Shown: positions 7,689 to 17,340 of the stretch, in pieces
Position numbering within the stretch: position 1 is the stretch's first letter
How the letters are laid out: every line of letters begins with the position of its first letter
Origin: Rhizobium sp. BK316
GTDB taxonomy: Bacteria > Pseudomonadota > Alphaproteobacteria > Rhizobiales > Rhizobiaceae
Assembly: GCF_014193695.1 (NCBI RefSeq)
Contig: NZ_JACHZR010000002.1
Location: forward strand, 310,001-374,000
Length of the DNA: 64,000 nt
Direction: 5' to 3'
Made by a program: the position numbers and the translations under genes
The notes under the pieces: model-generated
Told to the model about the DNA's origin: nothing
The model's input: only the letters and a program-made list of their open reading frames with translations
Database searches by the model: none

Positions 7689-8938
7689 GCAGCAGCCTTG
7701 GTCCTGACGGCATCCTTGAGCGCCTTCACGAGGTCCGTGCGCTCCCAGGAGAACGAGCCGTCTCGGCCGGCCTTGCGGCCGAAATGGCCGTAAGCCGAGG
7801 TCTTGGCATAGATCGGCTTATTGAGGTCGAGGTGACGACGGATGCCCGACGGCGACAGGTCCATGTTCTGACGGATCGCGGCTTCGACCTGATCTTCGGA
7901 AACACCCTTGCCGGTGCCGTGCAGGTCGACATAGATCGACAGCGGCTGCGCGACGCCGATGGCGTAGGAGAGCTGGATCGTGCAACGGTCGGAAAGGCCG
8001 GCAGCGACGACGTTCTTGGCGAGGTAGCGCGCAGCATAGGCGGCAGAACGGTCGACCTTGGTCGTGTCCTTGCCGGAGAATGCGCCGCCGCCATGCGGAG
8101 CAGCACCGCCGTAGGTGTCGACGATGATCTTGCGGCCGGTGAGGCCGGCATCACCATCCGGGCCGCCGATGACGAACTTGCCGGTGGGGTTGATGTACCA
8201 CTTGCAATCGTCGGCGATCTTCAGGTCGCCGAGGGCTTCGCGGATATAGGGCTCGACGACGCTGCGAACCTTCTTCGAATCCCAGCTTTCGTCGAGATGC
8301 TGGGTGGAAAGAACGATCGAGGTGGCTTCCGCCGGCTTGCCATCGACATAGCGTACGGTCACCTGGCTCTTGGCGTCGGGGCCGAGCTTTGCGACTTCGC
8401 CTTCGCCCTTCTTGCGGGCAGTGGCGAGCAGCTGCAGGATCTTGTGGGAATAGTAGATCGGCGCCGGCATGAGGTCAGGGGTTTCCTTGCAGGCGTAGCC
8501 GAACATGATGCCCTGGTCGCCGGCACCTTCGTCGCCCTGCTGGTCGGCGGCGCTGTCTACGCCCTGGGCGATGTCGGCCGACTGCGAGTGCAAGAGCACG
8601 TCGATCTTGGCCTTCTTCCAGTGGAAGCCGTCCTGCTCGTAGCCGATGTCCTTGATGGCGCGACGGGCCGCAGCCTTGAACTTCGACGGGTTGATGACGT
8701 CCTTGCCGTCCTTGTCCTTCTTCATCAGGCTCGGCGGCAGGCGAACTTCGCCGGCGATGACGACGCGGTTGGTCGTTGCGAGAGTTTCGCAGGCAATGCG
8801 CACGCCCCACGGATTGACGCCCGTCTTTGCCGCTTCGCGGTAGACCAGATCGACGATCTCGTCGGAGATGCGGTCACACACCTTGTCCGGGTGACCTTCG
8901 GCAACAGATTCGCTGGTAAAGAGATAGTTCGCGCGCAT
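7685..8938 (-). CDS. metK: S-adenosylmethionine synthetase
   Basis: Makes SAM from methionine and ATP. The protein has 417 aa, somewhat longer than the roughly 384 aa of E. coli because of insertions typical of alphaproteobacteria. Visible motifs are the N-terminal [13 protein letters not shown] (catalytic His16), [15 protein letters not shown], and the phosphate loop [19 protein letters not shown]. The ATG at 8938 starts [12 protein letters not shown] promoter with an overlapping palindrome lies upstream (9012-9049), leaving a leader of about 75 nt. trmB follows with a 4-bp overlap. Confidence 0.98.
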   Translation of the reverse strand: MRANYLFTSESVAEGHPDKVCDRISDEIVDLVYREAAKTGVNPWGVRIACETLATTNRVVIAGEVRLPPSLMKKDKDGKDVINPSKFKAAARRAIKDIGYEQDGFHWKKAKIDVLLHSQSADIAQGVDSAADQQGDEGAGDQGIMFGYACKETPDLMPAPIYYSHKILQLLATARKKGEGEVAKLGPDAKSQVTVRYVDGKPAEATSIVLSTQHLDESWDSKKVRSVVEPYIREALGDLKIADDCKWYINPTGKFVIGGPDGDAGLTGRKIIVDTYGGAAPHGGGAFSGKDTTKVDRSAAYAARYLAKNVVAAGLSDRCTIQLSYAIGVAQPLSIYVDLHGTGKGVSEDQVEAAIRQNMDLSPSGIRRHLDLNKPIYAKTSAYGHFGRKAGRDGSFSWERTDLVKALKDAVRTKAAA

Positions 8939-9011
8939 TCCGGGATTCCCCTCAAAGAATAAAAGCAGCCTAGTAGGTACTCAGTTCGTGCCTGAATGAC
9001 AAGCACAGAAG

Positions 9012-9049
9012 GACATAAATATATCTTTATATCTGCGGCGAAATGACAA
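9012..9049 (-). promoter_or_regulatory. metK promoter with overlapping 22-bp palindromic operator
   Basis: On the minus strand TTGTCA (9044-9049) and AGATAT (9021-9026) are 17 bp apart. The -10 lies inside an imperfect 22-bp palindrome at 9012-9033, whose halves on the plus strand are GACATAAATAT and ATCTTTATATC. Such AT-rich palindromes precede SAM-cycle genes in proteobacteria and are assigned to the SAH-responsive ArsR-family regulator SahR; that assignment is from memory. Repression by blocking the -10 would fit the geometry. Confidence 0.6.
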
Positions 9050-9070
9050 ATTTTGCCCCAAAAACGCAAA

Positions 9071-9093
9071 AAGGCGGCCTTTTGGGCCGCCTT
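9071..9093 (-). terminator. Intrinsic terminator of praR
   Basis: A 9-bp perfect stem (AAGGCGGCC with GGCCGCCTT, loop of 5) is followed on the minus strand by TTTGCGTTTTT. It lies 26 bp after the praR stop and separates praR from metK. Confidence 0.85.
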
Positions 9094-9118
9094 GAGTTTT
9101 TCCGAGCTTTGGGGACGC

Positions 9119-9538
9119 TCAGTCGGAGTCGGCTTCCGCCGCCAGTGCTTTCACCAGCTCGACGACCTTGCGACGAACCTTGGGATCGGTGATCTTCACA
9201 AATGCACGGTTGAGCTGGAGTCCCTCCGAAGAGGAGAGGAAATCGACGACGTAGTTCGAGCTCGAGGCTTCCGACATGCCGGTCACGGCACCGGAATGTT
9301 CTCCGGGAGCGTCTTCGAAAAAGAAGGAAACGGGAACGTTGAGGATGCTCGAAATATTCTGGAGGCGGCTGGCGCCAACGCGGTTGGTGCCCTTTTCGTA
9401 TTTCTGGATTTGCTGAAAGGTGATGCCGAGGCTTTCCCCGAGCTTCTCCTGACTCATCCCCAACATGGTACGGCGAAGTCGAATGCGGCTACCGACATGG
9501 ATATCGATAGGATTCGGCTTCTTCTTATTTTCAATCAT
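9119..9538 (-). CDS. praR: XRE-family transcriptional regulator PraR/PhrR
   Basis: A 139-aa regulator with a Cro/CI helix-turn-helix at about residues 17-70 (RLRRTMLGMSQEKLGESLGI, then FQQIQKYEKGTNRV). The C-terminal half lacks a recognisable ligand domain. The sequence and its position beside lnt match the rhizobial PraR/PhrR family, known as a low-pH-inducible gene next to actA (lnt) in Sinorhizobium and as a regulator of quorum sensing and attachment in R. leguminosarum. It has its own promoter at 9667-9695 and its own terminator, so it is a monocistronic unit. Confidence 0.88.
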   Translation of the reverse strand: MIENKKKPNPIDIHVGSRIRLRRTMLGMSQEKLGESLGITFQQIQKYEKGTNRVGASRLQNISSILNVPVSFFFEDAPGEHSGAVTGMSEASSSNYVVDFLSSSEGLQLNRAFVKITDPKVRRKVVELVKALAAEADSD

Positions 9539-9666
9539 GGTCGTGCCCTAGCAAAGAAAAATTCAACCTTGTTCTAACCGGCATGCCCTGACCTCATTCC
9601 GTAACGCCACGTTGCAAGTCGCGATAACCCACCCTGAAGCATACGTTACTAACGCCGATTGCTGCC

Positions 9667-9695
9667 ACTATGCAATTTTAGGGGTTTTTGGTCAA
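9667..9695 (-). promoter_or_regulatory. Predicted praR promoter overlapping the lnt stop
   Basis: Minus-strand TTGACC (9690-9695) and CATAGT (9667-9672) are 17 bp apart. The -35 covers the lnt stop codon. The leader is about 120 nt and contains the inverted repeat CGTTA-C-TAACG at 9644-9654, a possible operator. Confidence 0.5.
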
Positions 9696-11296
9696 TTCAA
9701 CCTGAAAATAAAACCCCTGCGTGAAATTAGCGCAATGCCTATCAGTAACGTTTCAGTCAACCAGAAGTACGCTTGGCGGGGAAAGGGGCTTCCTTTGTTT
9801 TTTTCAAATCCATCGAGAGTTGCATCAATAAAGCCGATTTCGTCCAATTTAAGACCTGAAACGATTTCGCCACGCGCGTCTACAACCGCCGAAATTCCGT
9901 TATTCGCATCGCGAATCAGCGGCAAACCGGTTTCGACCGCCCGTACGCGTGCCTGCTGGAAATGCTGGTAGGGACCCGGTGTTGAGCCGAACCAGCTATC
10001 ATTCGTGATGTTGAGAATGGCGTTCGCTTGGCCGATGTCGCCGGTCATTTCGTCCGGGAAGATGATTTCGTAGCAGACGAGCGGATAGAGTTTCAGTCCG
10101 CTCGGAAGCTCGAGCAGATGCCGGCTGGCGGCCGCCGAAAAACCGCCCGGCATCTCCACCACATTCTGGATACCGAGTTCGTTGAGCATGTCCTCGAAGG
10201 GAAGATATTCGCCGAAGGGAACGAGATGCACCTTGTCGGAGGCGGCGACGATCTGCCCCCGGCCGTCGATCACATAGATCGAATTGTAGTAGCGGGTGGG
10301 ATAGCCGGGGCCGAGCTCTTCGGCGCGCACGGCGCCCGCAATCAGGATCTGGTCGTCGTCGAGCGTATCGGCAATCCGCGTCAACGCATCCTTGTTATCG
10401 GTGAGGATGAAGGGAATCGAGGTTTCCGGCCAGACGATGATGTCGGGCTTCCTGCCGCCTTCCTTGGGAGCTTCCGTCGAAAGCTTGAGATGTGTCTCGA
10501 AGATCGCCTCGCGATCCGCATCATTGTCCATCTTGACCGATTGATCGATTGCCGGCTGGACCAGGCGAACGACAGGCCGCTTGTCCTCGGGTAACGCCTC
10601 GGGCTTCGGGGTGAGATAAAGGATATAGGCGCCGTAACCGAGATGCGCTGCAAAGAGGATTGCCGCGAGACTGACGCCGAGTTTCGCTCCCTGCCGGGTT
10701 CCGATGAGGGCAGGAGCGGCAAAGACGAAGACCGAGAGAGCCGTCACCCCCATGGTGCCGATCACATGCGCGGACTGCATCATGAGAGGCATGGGCATCA
10801 TGCCATAGCCGATGGCGTTCCACGGAAAACCGGTGAAGATGAAACTGCGTACCCACTCAAGCAGGCCGAAGCTGGCAGCAAGTGCTGCAATCCGCCCCAT
10901 GCCGTCGGACCAGAAGATACGCGCAAGTGCTGCAGCCAACCCATAAAAGATGGCAAGGCAGGATGGAAGCCCGAGGACTGCGAGCGGCAAGGCCCAGGCA
11001 AACTCGTCTGAATCGATCAGCAGTGCATGCCCAAGCCACCAAAGTCCGGCGACGAAATAGCCGAAGCCGAACAGCCAGCCCGTGGCAAAGGCCGGCCAGA
11101 GCCTGCCGAGAAGGCTGCTTTCCGGTGAGGCGGCCGCTCCGTCGATCAGCCAGACGAGCAGCGTGAAGGAAACGAACATCGCGGCGAAGAAGCCGACGGG
11201 AGGCAGTGCCAGGACGCCAAAGGCGCCTGCTGCGATCGCAAGCGTTGACCGTTTGAAACCCCAGACGAGGATAGTCCTGTCCGCAAGCCGCTCCAT
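9692..11296 (-). CDS. lnt: Apolipoprotein N-acyltransferase
   Basis: Inner-membrane enzyme that adds the third acyl chain to lipoproteins; homologues in rhizobia were named actA for acid tolerance. The protein has about 534 aa with a cluster of hydrophobic helices over the first 200 residues and a nitrilase-fold catalytic domain. Triad regions are visible: the Glu in VWPETSIPF, the Lys in ASDKVHLVPFGEYLPF and the Cys in LVCYEIIFPDE. One more hydrophobic helix lies at the C-terminus. The start is either MERLAD at 11296 or a Met five codons upstream at 11311; I prefer the former. corC lies 78 bp upstream. Confidence 0.95.
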   Translation of the reverse strand: MERLADRTILVWGFKRSTLAIAAGAFGVLALPPVGFFAAMFVSFTLLVWLIDGAAASPESSLLGRLWPAFATGWLFGFGYFVAGLWWLGHALLIDSDEFAWALPLAVLGLPSCLAIFYGLAAALARIFWSDGMGRIAALAASFGLLEWVRSFIFTGFPWNAIGYGMMPMPLMMQSAHVIGTMGVTALSVFVFAAPALIGTRQGAKLGVSLAAILFAAHLGYGAYILYLTPKPEALPEDKRPVVRLVQPAIDQSVKMDNDADREAIFETHLKLSTEAPKEGGRKPDIIVWPETSIPFILTDNKDALTRIADTLDDDQILIAGAVRAEELGPGYPTRYYNSIYVIDGRGQIVAASDKVHLVPFGEYLPFEDMLNELGIQNVVEMPGGFSAAASRHLLELPSGLKLYPLVCYEIIFPDEMTGDIGQANAILNITNDSWFGSTPGPYQHFQQARVRAVETGLPLIRDANNGISAVVDARGEIVSGLKLDEIGFIDATLDGFEKNKGSPFPRQAYFWLTETLLIGIALISRRGFIFRLN

Positions 11297-11374
11297 GCGC
11301 ACTCCCATCAAAGCCGCGAATCAATCCAGTCGCAGTCTTTCAAAAAAGCGCGCGCTTGTCGTGTTACGGAACGG

Positions 11375-12511
11375 TCAGTTTGCGGTCGATTCCGCCGGCC
11401 GGTCGTCATTTCCGTCGCCAATGGGCGGCCCGTCACCATCCGCCTTGACGCGGCGGCGGATTGCCTGGCGCTTGCGTGTGATGCGCACCCGCTTGATGCG
11501 GCGCGGATCGGCATCGAGGATGTGGAACTCGAAGTCGGGCAGGGCCTGGACGACTTCACCGCGCACCGGGATGCGCCCCAGTGCCGAGAAGATCAGACCG
11601 CCCAGCGTATCGACCTCGTCGATCTGTTCGCTGATGTCGAAATCCGGGCCGATGGCTTCGGCAATGTCCTCGAGTTCGACACGGGCGTCGGCAACGAAGA
11701 CATCTTCAGAAACGCGCTTGAACATGACTTCTTCATCATCATGTTCGTCGTCGATATCGCCGATCACCATCTCCACGATGTCTTCGTGCGAGGCAAGGCC
11801 ATCGGTACCGCCATATTCGTCGATGACCAGCGCCATCTGCGTGCGGTTTACCTGCATGCGACGCAGCAGATCGGAGGCCAGCATCGAGGGCGGCACGAAG
11901 AGGATCTGCCTGATAATGCCGGTTTCGGCGAGCGTCTTCTGCAGGTCCACGCGTCCGAGGTCGAAGTTCGGCTTGGCCGAGCGCGGCGCCCTCTGGATGT
12001 TTTCCGGAGAGACCTCGATCGCCGGCGCGCCTGCCGCCGGCTTCGTGCCGCTGCGGCGCTTGTTGCGCGCCTGCTTGGCGATATAGGAAAGAAGGTCGCG
12101 GATATGCACCATGCCGCGCGGATCGTCGAGCGTTTCGGCATAGACCGGCATGCGCGAGCGGCCGCTTTCCTCGAAGAGGATCATCAATTCGCCGATGGTA
12201 ATGGTCTGGTCGACCGCCTCGATATCGGCACGCGGCACCATGACGTCGGCGACGCGCACTTCGCGGAAGCGCAGGATATTATGGAGCATCGCCCGCTCAT
12301 CGGGCGAAAAGGCATCGGCCGCTGCCGGGTCGGTCATCAGCGCATCGGCGATATCTTCGCGCAGGCGCGAACCCTGTTGTGGTCTTAAGATGCGCGCAGC
12401 GCGCGACCAGAAGGATTGCGGTCGGTGTCGACTACTGCCACCCTCGTCGGAAGAGGAGGATTGGTCCGAGTCCTTGGCGTCTGACGCCGGCTTCGTTGAA
12501 AAGTCGCTCAT
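11375..12511 (-). CDS. CBS-domain hemolysin/CorC family protein
   Basis: A 378-aa protein with a low-complexity Ser-rich N-terminus, two CBS domains (first near [12 protein letters not shown], second near [20 protein letters not shown]) and a C-terminal CorC_HlyC domain ([14 protein letters not shown] to [18 protein letters not shown]). No DUF21 membrane domain is present, so it is a soluble CorC-type protein. The family is linked to magnesium/cobalt efflux and adenosine-nucleotide sensing, though the role here is inferred. It overlaps ybeY by 4 bp, and the ybeY-corC-lnt order is widely conserved. Confidence 0.92.
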   Translation of the reverse strand: MSDFSTKPASDAKDSDQSSSSDEGGSSRHRPQSFWSRAARILRPQQGSRLREDIADALMTDPAAADAFSPDERAMLHNILRFREVRVADVMVPRADIEAVDQTITIGELMILFEESGRSRMPVYAETLDDPRGMVHIRDLLSYIAKQARNKRRSGTKPAAGAPAIEVSPENIQRAPRSAKPNFDLGRVDLQKTLAETGIIRQILFVPPSMLASDLLRRMQVNRTQMALVIDEYGGTDGLASHEDIVEMVIGDIDDEHDDEEVMFKRVSEDVFVADARVELEDIAEAIGPDFDISEQIDEVDTLGGLIFSALGRIPVRGEVVQALPDFEFHILDADPRRIKRVRITRKRQAIRRRVKADGDGPPIGDGNDDRPAESTAN

Positions 12512-13023
12512 GGTTCCATTTTAAGGTCTTGACCCTCGTAGGGGTCAGATAGGCCGAGTACTGCCAAAATGCGAGTCTCCAGCCCCTCCATAATTTCGGC
12601 TTCGTCATTATTCATATGGTCGTAGCCGAGCAGATGCAAGAAACCATGCACCATAAGATGAGTGAGATGATCGTCAAAGCTCTTTTCGAGCTCTCGCGCC
12701 TCGCGCTCTACTGTTTCTAGGGCGATGATGATATCGCCGAGCATCGGGCCGGGCATTTTGCCGGGTTTGACCGGAAAGGCCGGAAATGACAGCACGTTGG
12801 TCGGCTTGTCCTTGCCGCGCCATTCCGCATTGATGTCCTGGATGGAGGCATCGTCGGTAAAGACGAGCGAAACTTCCGGCGGCATCTTCGGGAAGGGCTG
12901 CTTTTCCTCTTCCCGCAAATAAGTGGCCGCCGCACCCAGTACGCGTTCGCCAAGGGCATGCAACACGTCTTCGGCGGGCCAGCCCATGTCCTCGATGCTG
13001 ATCTGTATGTCGAGCTCGGCCAT
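12508..13023 (-). CDS. ybeY: Endoribonuclease YbeY (rRNA maturation factor)
   Basis: Metal-dependent single-strand endoribonuclease that acts in 16S rRNA 3' maturation and ribosome quality control. The 171-aa protein has the zinc motif [11 protein letters not shown] (H-x3-H-x5-H) near residue 135 and the upstream [17 protein letters not shown] strand. It overlaps phoH by one base (TGATG) and corC by 4 bp. In rhizobia YbeY also affects small-RNA regulation; that is family knowledge and not visible here. Confidence 0.97.
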   Translation of the reverse strand: MAELDIQISIEDMGWPAEDVLHALGERVLGAAATYLREEEKQPFPKMPPEVSLVFTDDASIQDINAEWRGKDKPTNVLSFPAFPVKPGKMPGPMLGDIIIALETVEREARELEKSFDDHLTHLMVHGFLHLLGYDHMNNDEAEIMEGLETRILAVLGLSDPYEGQDLKMEP

Positions 13024-14075
13024 CAGTCCTGCCGGCTGGCCTCTTCGTTTGCCGCTATATAGGTTGCGTCATAGGCCTTGACGATACGACCGACCAGCGG
13101 ATGGCGCACGACGTCGACATCCTTGAAGCGCACCATCGAAATGCCCTCGACATCGTTCAGCAGATGCAGCGCTTCCACGAGGCCGGATTTGACGCCGCGC
13201 GGCAGGTCGATCTGGCTCGGGTCGCCGGTGATGATCATCCGCGAATTCTCGCCAAGACGCGTCAGGAACATCTTCATCTGCATCGCAGTGGTGTTCTGCG
13301 CCTCATCGAGGATGATTGCAGCGTTGGCGAGCGTGCGTCCGCGCATAAAGGCGAGCGGCGCAATTTCGATGACGCCGGCGGTGATCGCCCGCTCGACCTT
13401 GTCGCCCGGGATCATGTCGTAAAGCGCGTCGTAGAGCGGGCGCAGATAAGGATCGACCTTCTCTTTCATGTCGCCCGGCAGGAAGCCCAGGCGCTCGCCG
13501 GCTTCGACCGCCGGTCGCGACAGGATGATCTTCTCGACGGCGCCGCGCTCAAGAAGCTGGGCCGCATGGGCGACGGCAAGATAGGTCTTGCCCGTACCGG
13601 CAGGGCCGACGCCGAACACCATCTCCGAGCGCTCCAGCGCCCGCATATAGGCATCCTGTGTCGGCGTGCGTGCAATAATGGTCTTTTTGCGCGTCGAAAT
13701 CTGCGCCATCGTCAATTTGGCTTTTTTCTCCATCGTCGGCAGCGTGAGCTGGTCGTCGGCGGCAACCGCCATGCGAATTGCGCCTTCCACATCTGAATGC
13801 TCCACACTGCCGCCTTTCTGGAGTTTTTCATAGAGGTAATCCAGTGTGCGCCGCGCCTGATTGGTCGCCAGCACATCGCCAGTAATGACAACGGAATTAC
13901 CGCGCGCCCGCGCATCGATATTGAGCCGCTGTTCCAAGAGCTTCAGATTCTGGTCGAACTGTCCGAAAAGTTCGCTGGCGAACCGGTTGTTCTCGAACGT
14001 CAGGACGAAGTGATTGGCGTCGCTCGCAATGCGTGGGTGGCGCGGTGAAGTAGAAACCAATTCCTGTCCGTTCAA
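13023..14075 (-). CDS. phoH: PhoH family ATPase (PhoH-like/YbeZ)
   Basis: A 350-aa P-loop ATPase. The N-terminal third resembles a KH-like RNA-binding region (NVVI-type strands near [21 protein letters not shown]). The Walker A motif [11 protein letters not shown] is near residue 156 and Walker [11 protein letters not shown] near 255, followed by the sensor [14 protein letters not shown]. The position next to ybeY suggests the YbeZ role, an accessory ATPase of rRNA processing, over a phosphate-starvation role. The gap to miaB is 18 bp. Confidence 0.95.
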   Translation of the reverse strand: MNGQELVSTSPRHPRIASDANHFVLTFENNRFASELFGQFDQNLKLLEQRLNIDARARGNSVVITGDVLATNQARRTLDYLYEKLQKGGSVEHSDVEGAIRMAVAADDQLTLPTMEKKAKLTMAQISTRKKTIIARTPTQDAYMRALERSEMVFGVGPAGTGKTYLAVAHAAQLLERGAVEKIILSRPAVEAGERLGFLPGDMKEKVDPYLRPLYDALYDMIPGDKVERAITAGVIEIAPLAFMRGRTLANAAIILDEAQNTTAMQMKMFLTRLGENSRMIITGDPSQIDLPRGVKSGLVEALHLLNDVEGISMVRFKDVDVVRHPLVGRIVKAYDATYIAANEEASRQD

Positions 14076-14093
14076 GCGGTCGAGCTCCCTGGG

Positions 14094-15503
14094 TTAAACC
14101 TCAGCCTCTGCGCGTTCGGCAAACAGGCTGTTGGTTCCGGTTCCTGTGATTCGCACTTTAATAATGTCACCGATTTGCGATGCTTTTGCATCAACATTCA
14201 CGGACTGCAGCCACGGTGAGCGTCCGATGAGCTGTCCAGGCATGCGGCCCGGCTTTTCGAGGAGAAGATCGATTTCCTTGCCGATGCAGGACTCGTTGAA
14301 TTCCTGCGTCTGCTTGAGAAGCAGCGCCTGCAGGCGTTCTAGCCGTTCTGCCTTGATATCTTCCGGCACTTGGTCCTTCAATTCCGCCCCGGGGGTACCC
14401 GGCCGCGTCGAATATTTGAACGAGAAGGCCTGCGCGTAACGCACCTTCTCAACGAGTTTTAGTGTATCCTCAAATTCCGCATCTGTCTCCCCCGGAAAGC
14501 CGGTAATGAAGTCGCCGGAGAGGGCTATGTCGGGACGCGCCTTGCGGATGCGCTCGATGAGGGAGAGGTATTCTGCTGCCATGTGCCGGCGGTTCATGGC
14601 TTTGAGAATACGGTCAGAACCCGCCTGAACCGGCAGGTGCAGATAAGGCATCAGCGTGCGAAGGTCGCGATGCGCCTCGATCAGCCGATCGTCCATGTCG
14701 CGTGGATGGCTGGTCGTGTAGCGAAGCCGCGCAAGGCCGGGGATATCGGCAAGCCGGTAGAGCAGGTCGCCAAGGCTCCACTCCTCGCCCTTCGGGCCGA
14801 GGCCATGCCAGGCATTGACGTTCTGTCCAAGAAGGGTGATTTCGCGCACGCCGCCATCGACGAGCCGCATTGCCTCTTCGACGATCTGAGAGACCGGTCG
14901 CGAGACCTCGGAACCGCGCGTATAGGGCACGACGCAGAAGGTGCAGAATTTGTCGCAGCCTTCCTGCACGGTCAGGAAGGAAGTCACGCCGCGGGCACGG
15001 ATCTTCGGCGCCTCGGCAATCGGCAGGTGCTCGAACTTGTCCTCGATCGCATATTCCGTATCGACGACGCGATGGCCTTCCTTGGCGCGGCGCAGGGCTT
15101 CGGGCAGGCGGTGATAGGTCTGCGGGCCGATAACGACATCGACAGCCGGTGCGCGACGCAGGATTTCTTCGCCTTCAGCCTGAGCGACGCATCCAGTGAC
15201 ACCGATCATCATCTCGCGGCCGTCGGCAGCCTTGCGTTTCTTCATCTCGCGCAGGCGCCCGAGCGCGGAATAGACCTTCTCGGCGGCCTTCTCGCGGATA
15301 TGACAGGTATTGAGCAGAACGAGGTCGGCCTCTTCCATGTCCTCGGTCGGCTCATAGCCGTCGCGCGCAAGAGCATCGCTCATGCGCGTCGAGTCATAGA
15401 CGTTCATCTGGCAGCCATAGGTCTTGATGAAAACCTTGCGGCTGTTGGAGCCATCGCGGAGAGAAGTCTCCGGGGCAAGAAGAAGGGCGCTGTCCTGGGT
15501 CAT
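14094..15503 (-). CDS. miaB: tRNA-2-methylthio-N6-dimethylallyladenosine synthase MiaB
   Basis: Radical SAM methylthiotransferase that converts i6A37 to ms2i6A37 in tRNAs. The 469-aa protein carries the N-terminal UPF0004 domain with its auxiliary-cluster cysteines ([23 protein letters not shown]). The radical SAM cluster [17 protein letters not shown] (C-x3-C-x2-C) follows, and a C-terminal TRAM domain ends near [12 protein letters not shown]. It is the middle member of the run from tsaB to lnt. Gaps are 48 bp to olsA upstream and 18 bp to phoH downstream. Confidence 0.98.
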   Translation of the reverse strand: MTQDSALLLAPETSLRDGSNSRKVFIKTYGCQMNVYDSTRMSDALARDGYEPTEDMEEADLVLLNTCHIREKAAEKVYSALGRLREMKKRKAADGREMMIGVTGCVAQAEGEEILRRAPAVDVVIGPQTYHRLPEALRRAKEGHRVVDTEYAIEDKFEHLPIAEAPKIRARGVTSFLTVQEGCDKFCTFCVVPYTRGSEVSRPVSQIVEEAMRLVDGGVREITLLGQNVNAWHGLGPKGEEWSLGDLLYRLADIPGLARLRYTTSHPRDMDDRLIEAHRDLRTLMPYLHLPVQAGSDRILKAMNRRHMAAEYLSLIERIRKARPDIALSGDFITGFPGETDAEFEDTLKLVEKVRYAQAFSFKYSTRPGTPGAELKDQVPEDIKAERLERLQALLLKQTQEFNESCIGKEIDLLLEKPGRMPGQLIGRSPWLQSVNVDAKASQIGDIIKVRITGTGTNSLFAERAEAEV

Positions 15504-15551
15504 GGCGCGCTATTTAGTGGTTTTTGACGCGCGAGAAAAGGGACTCTCGCC

Positions 15552-16349
15552 TCAGGCGATGTCGCGGCCGCGCAGACTGCTGTTCAACAGGTTGCGGATG
15601 CGGGCGGAGATCGTCGTGCTGACCGCCTTCCGATTGGTCTTCTCGCCATATTCGACCGCCTCGCCAAAGGAAACTTCGACGTCGATCGCCCCGCATTTCA
15701 GGATGTCGCTGAGATGTGGCAGAAGCTCGATATCGCCGGGCCAGGCCGCAAGCGGACGATGGTAGCGGCCCATGGCGATACCATGGACCTGCGTATAGGC
15801 GATCGACACTGGCTGGACCATAACCATGCCGGTGGGGGAGTGGGGCACCGCCATGGCAGCCGCGCCGAAGAGCGACGATTTGACCTCCAGCAGGCGATTG
15901 CCGTCGGAGGTCGTTCCCTCGGGAAACAGCACGACGATTTCGCCGTCTGCCATGCGGCCGGCGATCTCGCTCGCCTGATCGCCGGTGCGGCGTTTTTCCT
16001 CTCGCACCACGAAGACGCTCTTCTGCAGCTTGGCGAGGGTGCCGAAGATCGGCCAGTCGCGCACCTCGATCTTGGCGATGAAGGCGACGTCGGCAATGGC
16101 CGACATGACCATGATGTCCATCCACGAGGAGTGGTTCGAGCAGAGCATCAGCGGACGGCGGCTCTCAAGCGTGCCGCGCACGCGAATCCGGATGCCGAGA
16201 CAATAGCAGACGATGCGATGCCAGCGCCGGGGCAGTGTGCGGCGCAGCTTCCAGTCAAAATAAAGCGCCAGGACCTGCAGCGGCATGAGCAGAATGCTCG
16301 CGACAATGATGACGGTAAGCGCGAAGGTAATGCGCAGCCAGACGATCAA
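15552..16349 (-). CDS. olsA: 1-acyl-sn-glycerol-3-phosphate acyltransferase family, probable OlsA
   Basis: A 265-aa membrane-anchored acyltransferase. An N-terminal hydrophobic helix (about residues 5-30) precedes the catalytic NHSSWMD (H-x4-D). Motifs II-III (FPEGTTSDGNRLLEVKSSLF) and a proline-containing late motif follow. The family includes PlsC and the ornithine-lipid O-acyltransferase OlsA. In Sinorhizobium meliloti the olsA locus sits in this same gene neighbourhood, with olsB near tme, and both relations hold here, so I favour OlsA. It would acylate lyso-ornithine lipid made by OlsB at 32.3-33.2 kb. PlsC activity cannot be excluded. Confidence 0.78.
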   Translation of the reverse strand: MIVWLRITFALTVIIVASILLMPLQVLALYFDWKLRRTLPRRWHRIVCYCLGIRIRVRGTLESRRPLMLCSNHSSWMDIMVMSAIADVAFIAKIEVRDWPIFGTLAKLQKSVFVVREEKRRTGDQASEIAGRMADGEIVVLFPEGTTSDGNRLLEVKSSLFGAAAMAVPHSPTGMVMVQPVSIAYTQVHGIAMGRYHRPLAAWPGDIELLPHLSDILKCGAIDVEVSFGEAVEYGEKTNRKAVSTTISARIRNLLNSSLRGRDIA

Positions 16350-16376
16350 ATGCGGCGCTCCCGGACTGCCATCCTA

Positions 16377-16805
16377 TCAGATTTCGTCTTTCTTCAGCGG
16401 GATGCCGTACAGTTCCAGCCGATGATCCACGAGCTTGAAGCCGTGTTCGCGGGCGATGCGTTCCTGCAATGCCTCGATTTCCGGTGAGCGGAATTCGATG
16501 ACGACGCCGGTCTTCAGGTCGATCAGGTGATCGTGATGTTCTTCGGGAACCGTCTCGTAGCGGGAGCGGCCGTCACGGAAATCATGCCGGGCGATGATGC
16601 CGGCATCTTCGAACAGCTTCACCGTACGATAAACCGTCGAGATCGAAATCTTGGCGTCGACCTTCACGGACCGGCGGTAAAGCTCTTCGACGTCAGGATG
16701 ATCTTCGGAGTCCTCGAGAATGCGCGCGATCACGCGGCGCTGCTCCGTCATGCGCATGCCGCGTTCAGCGCAAAGCTCCTCAAGGGTCTTGGCTTCGTCA
16801 GTCAT
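16377..16805 (-). CDS. mur: Fur-family regulator, Mur (manganese) type
   Basis: A 142-aa Fur-superfamily repressor. The winged helix covers about residues 10-80 (MTEQRRVIARILEDSEDHPD to STVYRTVKLFEDAG), followed by the metal-binding EEHHDHLIDLK and the dimerisation domain. The Cys-x2-Cys structural zinc pair of typical Fur is absent: the usual LICLDCG position reads LIDLKTG, and the only Cys is in the N-terminal LCAERG. Rhizobial homologues with these features are Mur, which represses manganese uptake genes. It sits between rimI and olsA with gaps of 34 and 27 bp. Confidence 0.85.
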   Translation of the reverse strand: MTDEAKTLEELCAERGMRMTEQRRVIARILEDSEDHPDVEELYRRSVKVDAKISISTVYRTVKLFEDAGIIARHDFRDGRSRYETVPEEHHDHLIDLKTGVVIEFRSPEIEALQERIAREHGFKLVDHRLELYGIPLKKDEI

Positions 16806-16839
16806 GGCTGCCTTCTCGTTATTCCTGTCGAGAAGGGAA

Positions 16840-17340
16840 CTACCGAAGAACGCGCTTCATGACAAGCGCCGTGGAGGTAGCCCCATTGGCGTCCTTATAA
16901 TAGCCCTTGCGTTCGCCCGCCTGCTCGAAGCCGAGCTTGCGATAGAGGCCAAGGGCGGCGGTATTGCCGTTGTCGACTTCCAGGAACATGTTCTCGCCGC
17001 CGCGAAGACGCGCCTCGCGCATGGCGGCCTGCATCAGCCGCCAGCCGAGGCCGCAGCGAGCAACCTTTGCCTGCACGGCAACGGTCAGGATTTCGGCCTC
17101 GCCCGCCACCTGGCGCGCAAGGACGAAGCCCGGCAGAGTCTTTTTCAAAATGGCATTGGTCTGGCGGGCGACGAAGCCGAAGACGGTGTTCTGCGAAAGC
17201 AGGCTGTGGAATTCGCCGTCACCCCAAGGGCGCGCGAAGCGCTCACCATGCAGCACGGAAACATCGAGGCAATCCTCCGGCTCCATGGCGACGATTTCGA
17301 ATTCCGGCTTCAGCGTCAGATAGGCTTCCAGCATTGTCAT
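16840..17340 (-). CDS. rimI: Ribosomal-protein-alanine N-acetyltransferase RimI (GNAT)
   Basis: A 166-aa GNAT acetyltransferase expected to acetylate the N-terminal alanine of ribosomal protein S18. The acetyl-CoA loop is seen as VARCGLGWRLMQAAM, followed by the FLEVDNGNTAALGLYRKLGFEQAGERKGYY segment typical of RimI. Its start overlaps the tsaB stop by 4 bp, a fusion-like coupling found across bacteria. The N-terminal 30 residues are longer than in enterobacterial RimI. Confidence 0.92.
   Translation of the reverse strand: MTMLEAYLTLKPEFEIVAMEPEDCLDVSVLHGERFARPWGDGEFHSLLSQNTVFGFVARQTNAILKKTLPGFVLARQVAGEAEILTVAVQAKVARCGLGWRLMQAAMREARLRGGENMFLEVDNGNTAALGLYRKLGFEQAGERKGYYKDANGATSTALVMKRVLR

Noticed and set aside
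8939-9011. Possible SAM riboswitch in the metK leader
   Set aside because: I looked for a SAM-II-type pseudoknot and did not find a convincing one. The palindrome over the promoter is a better explanation of control.
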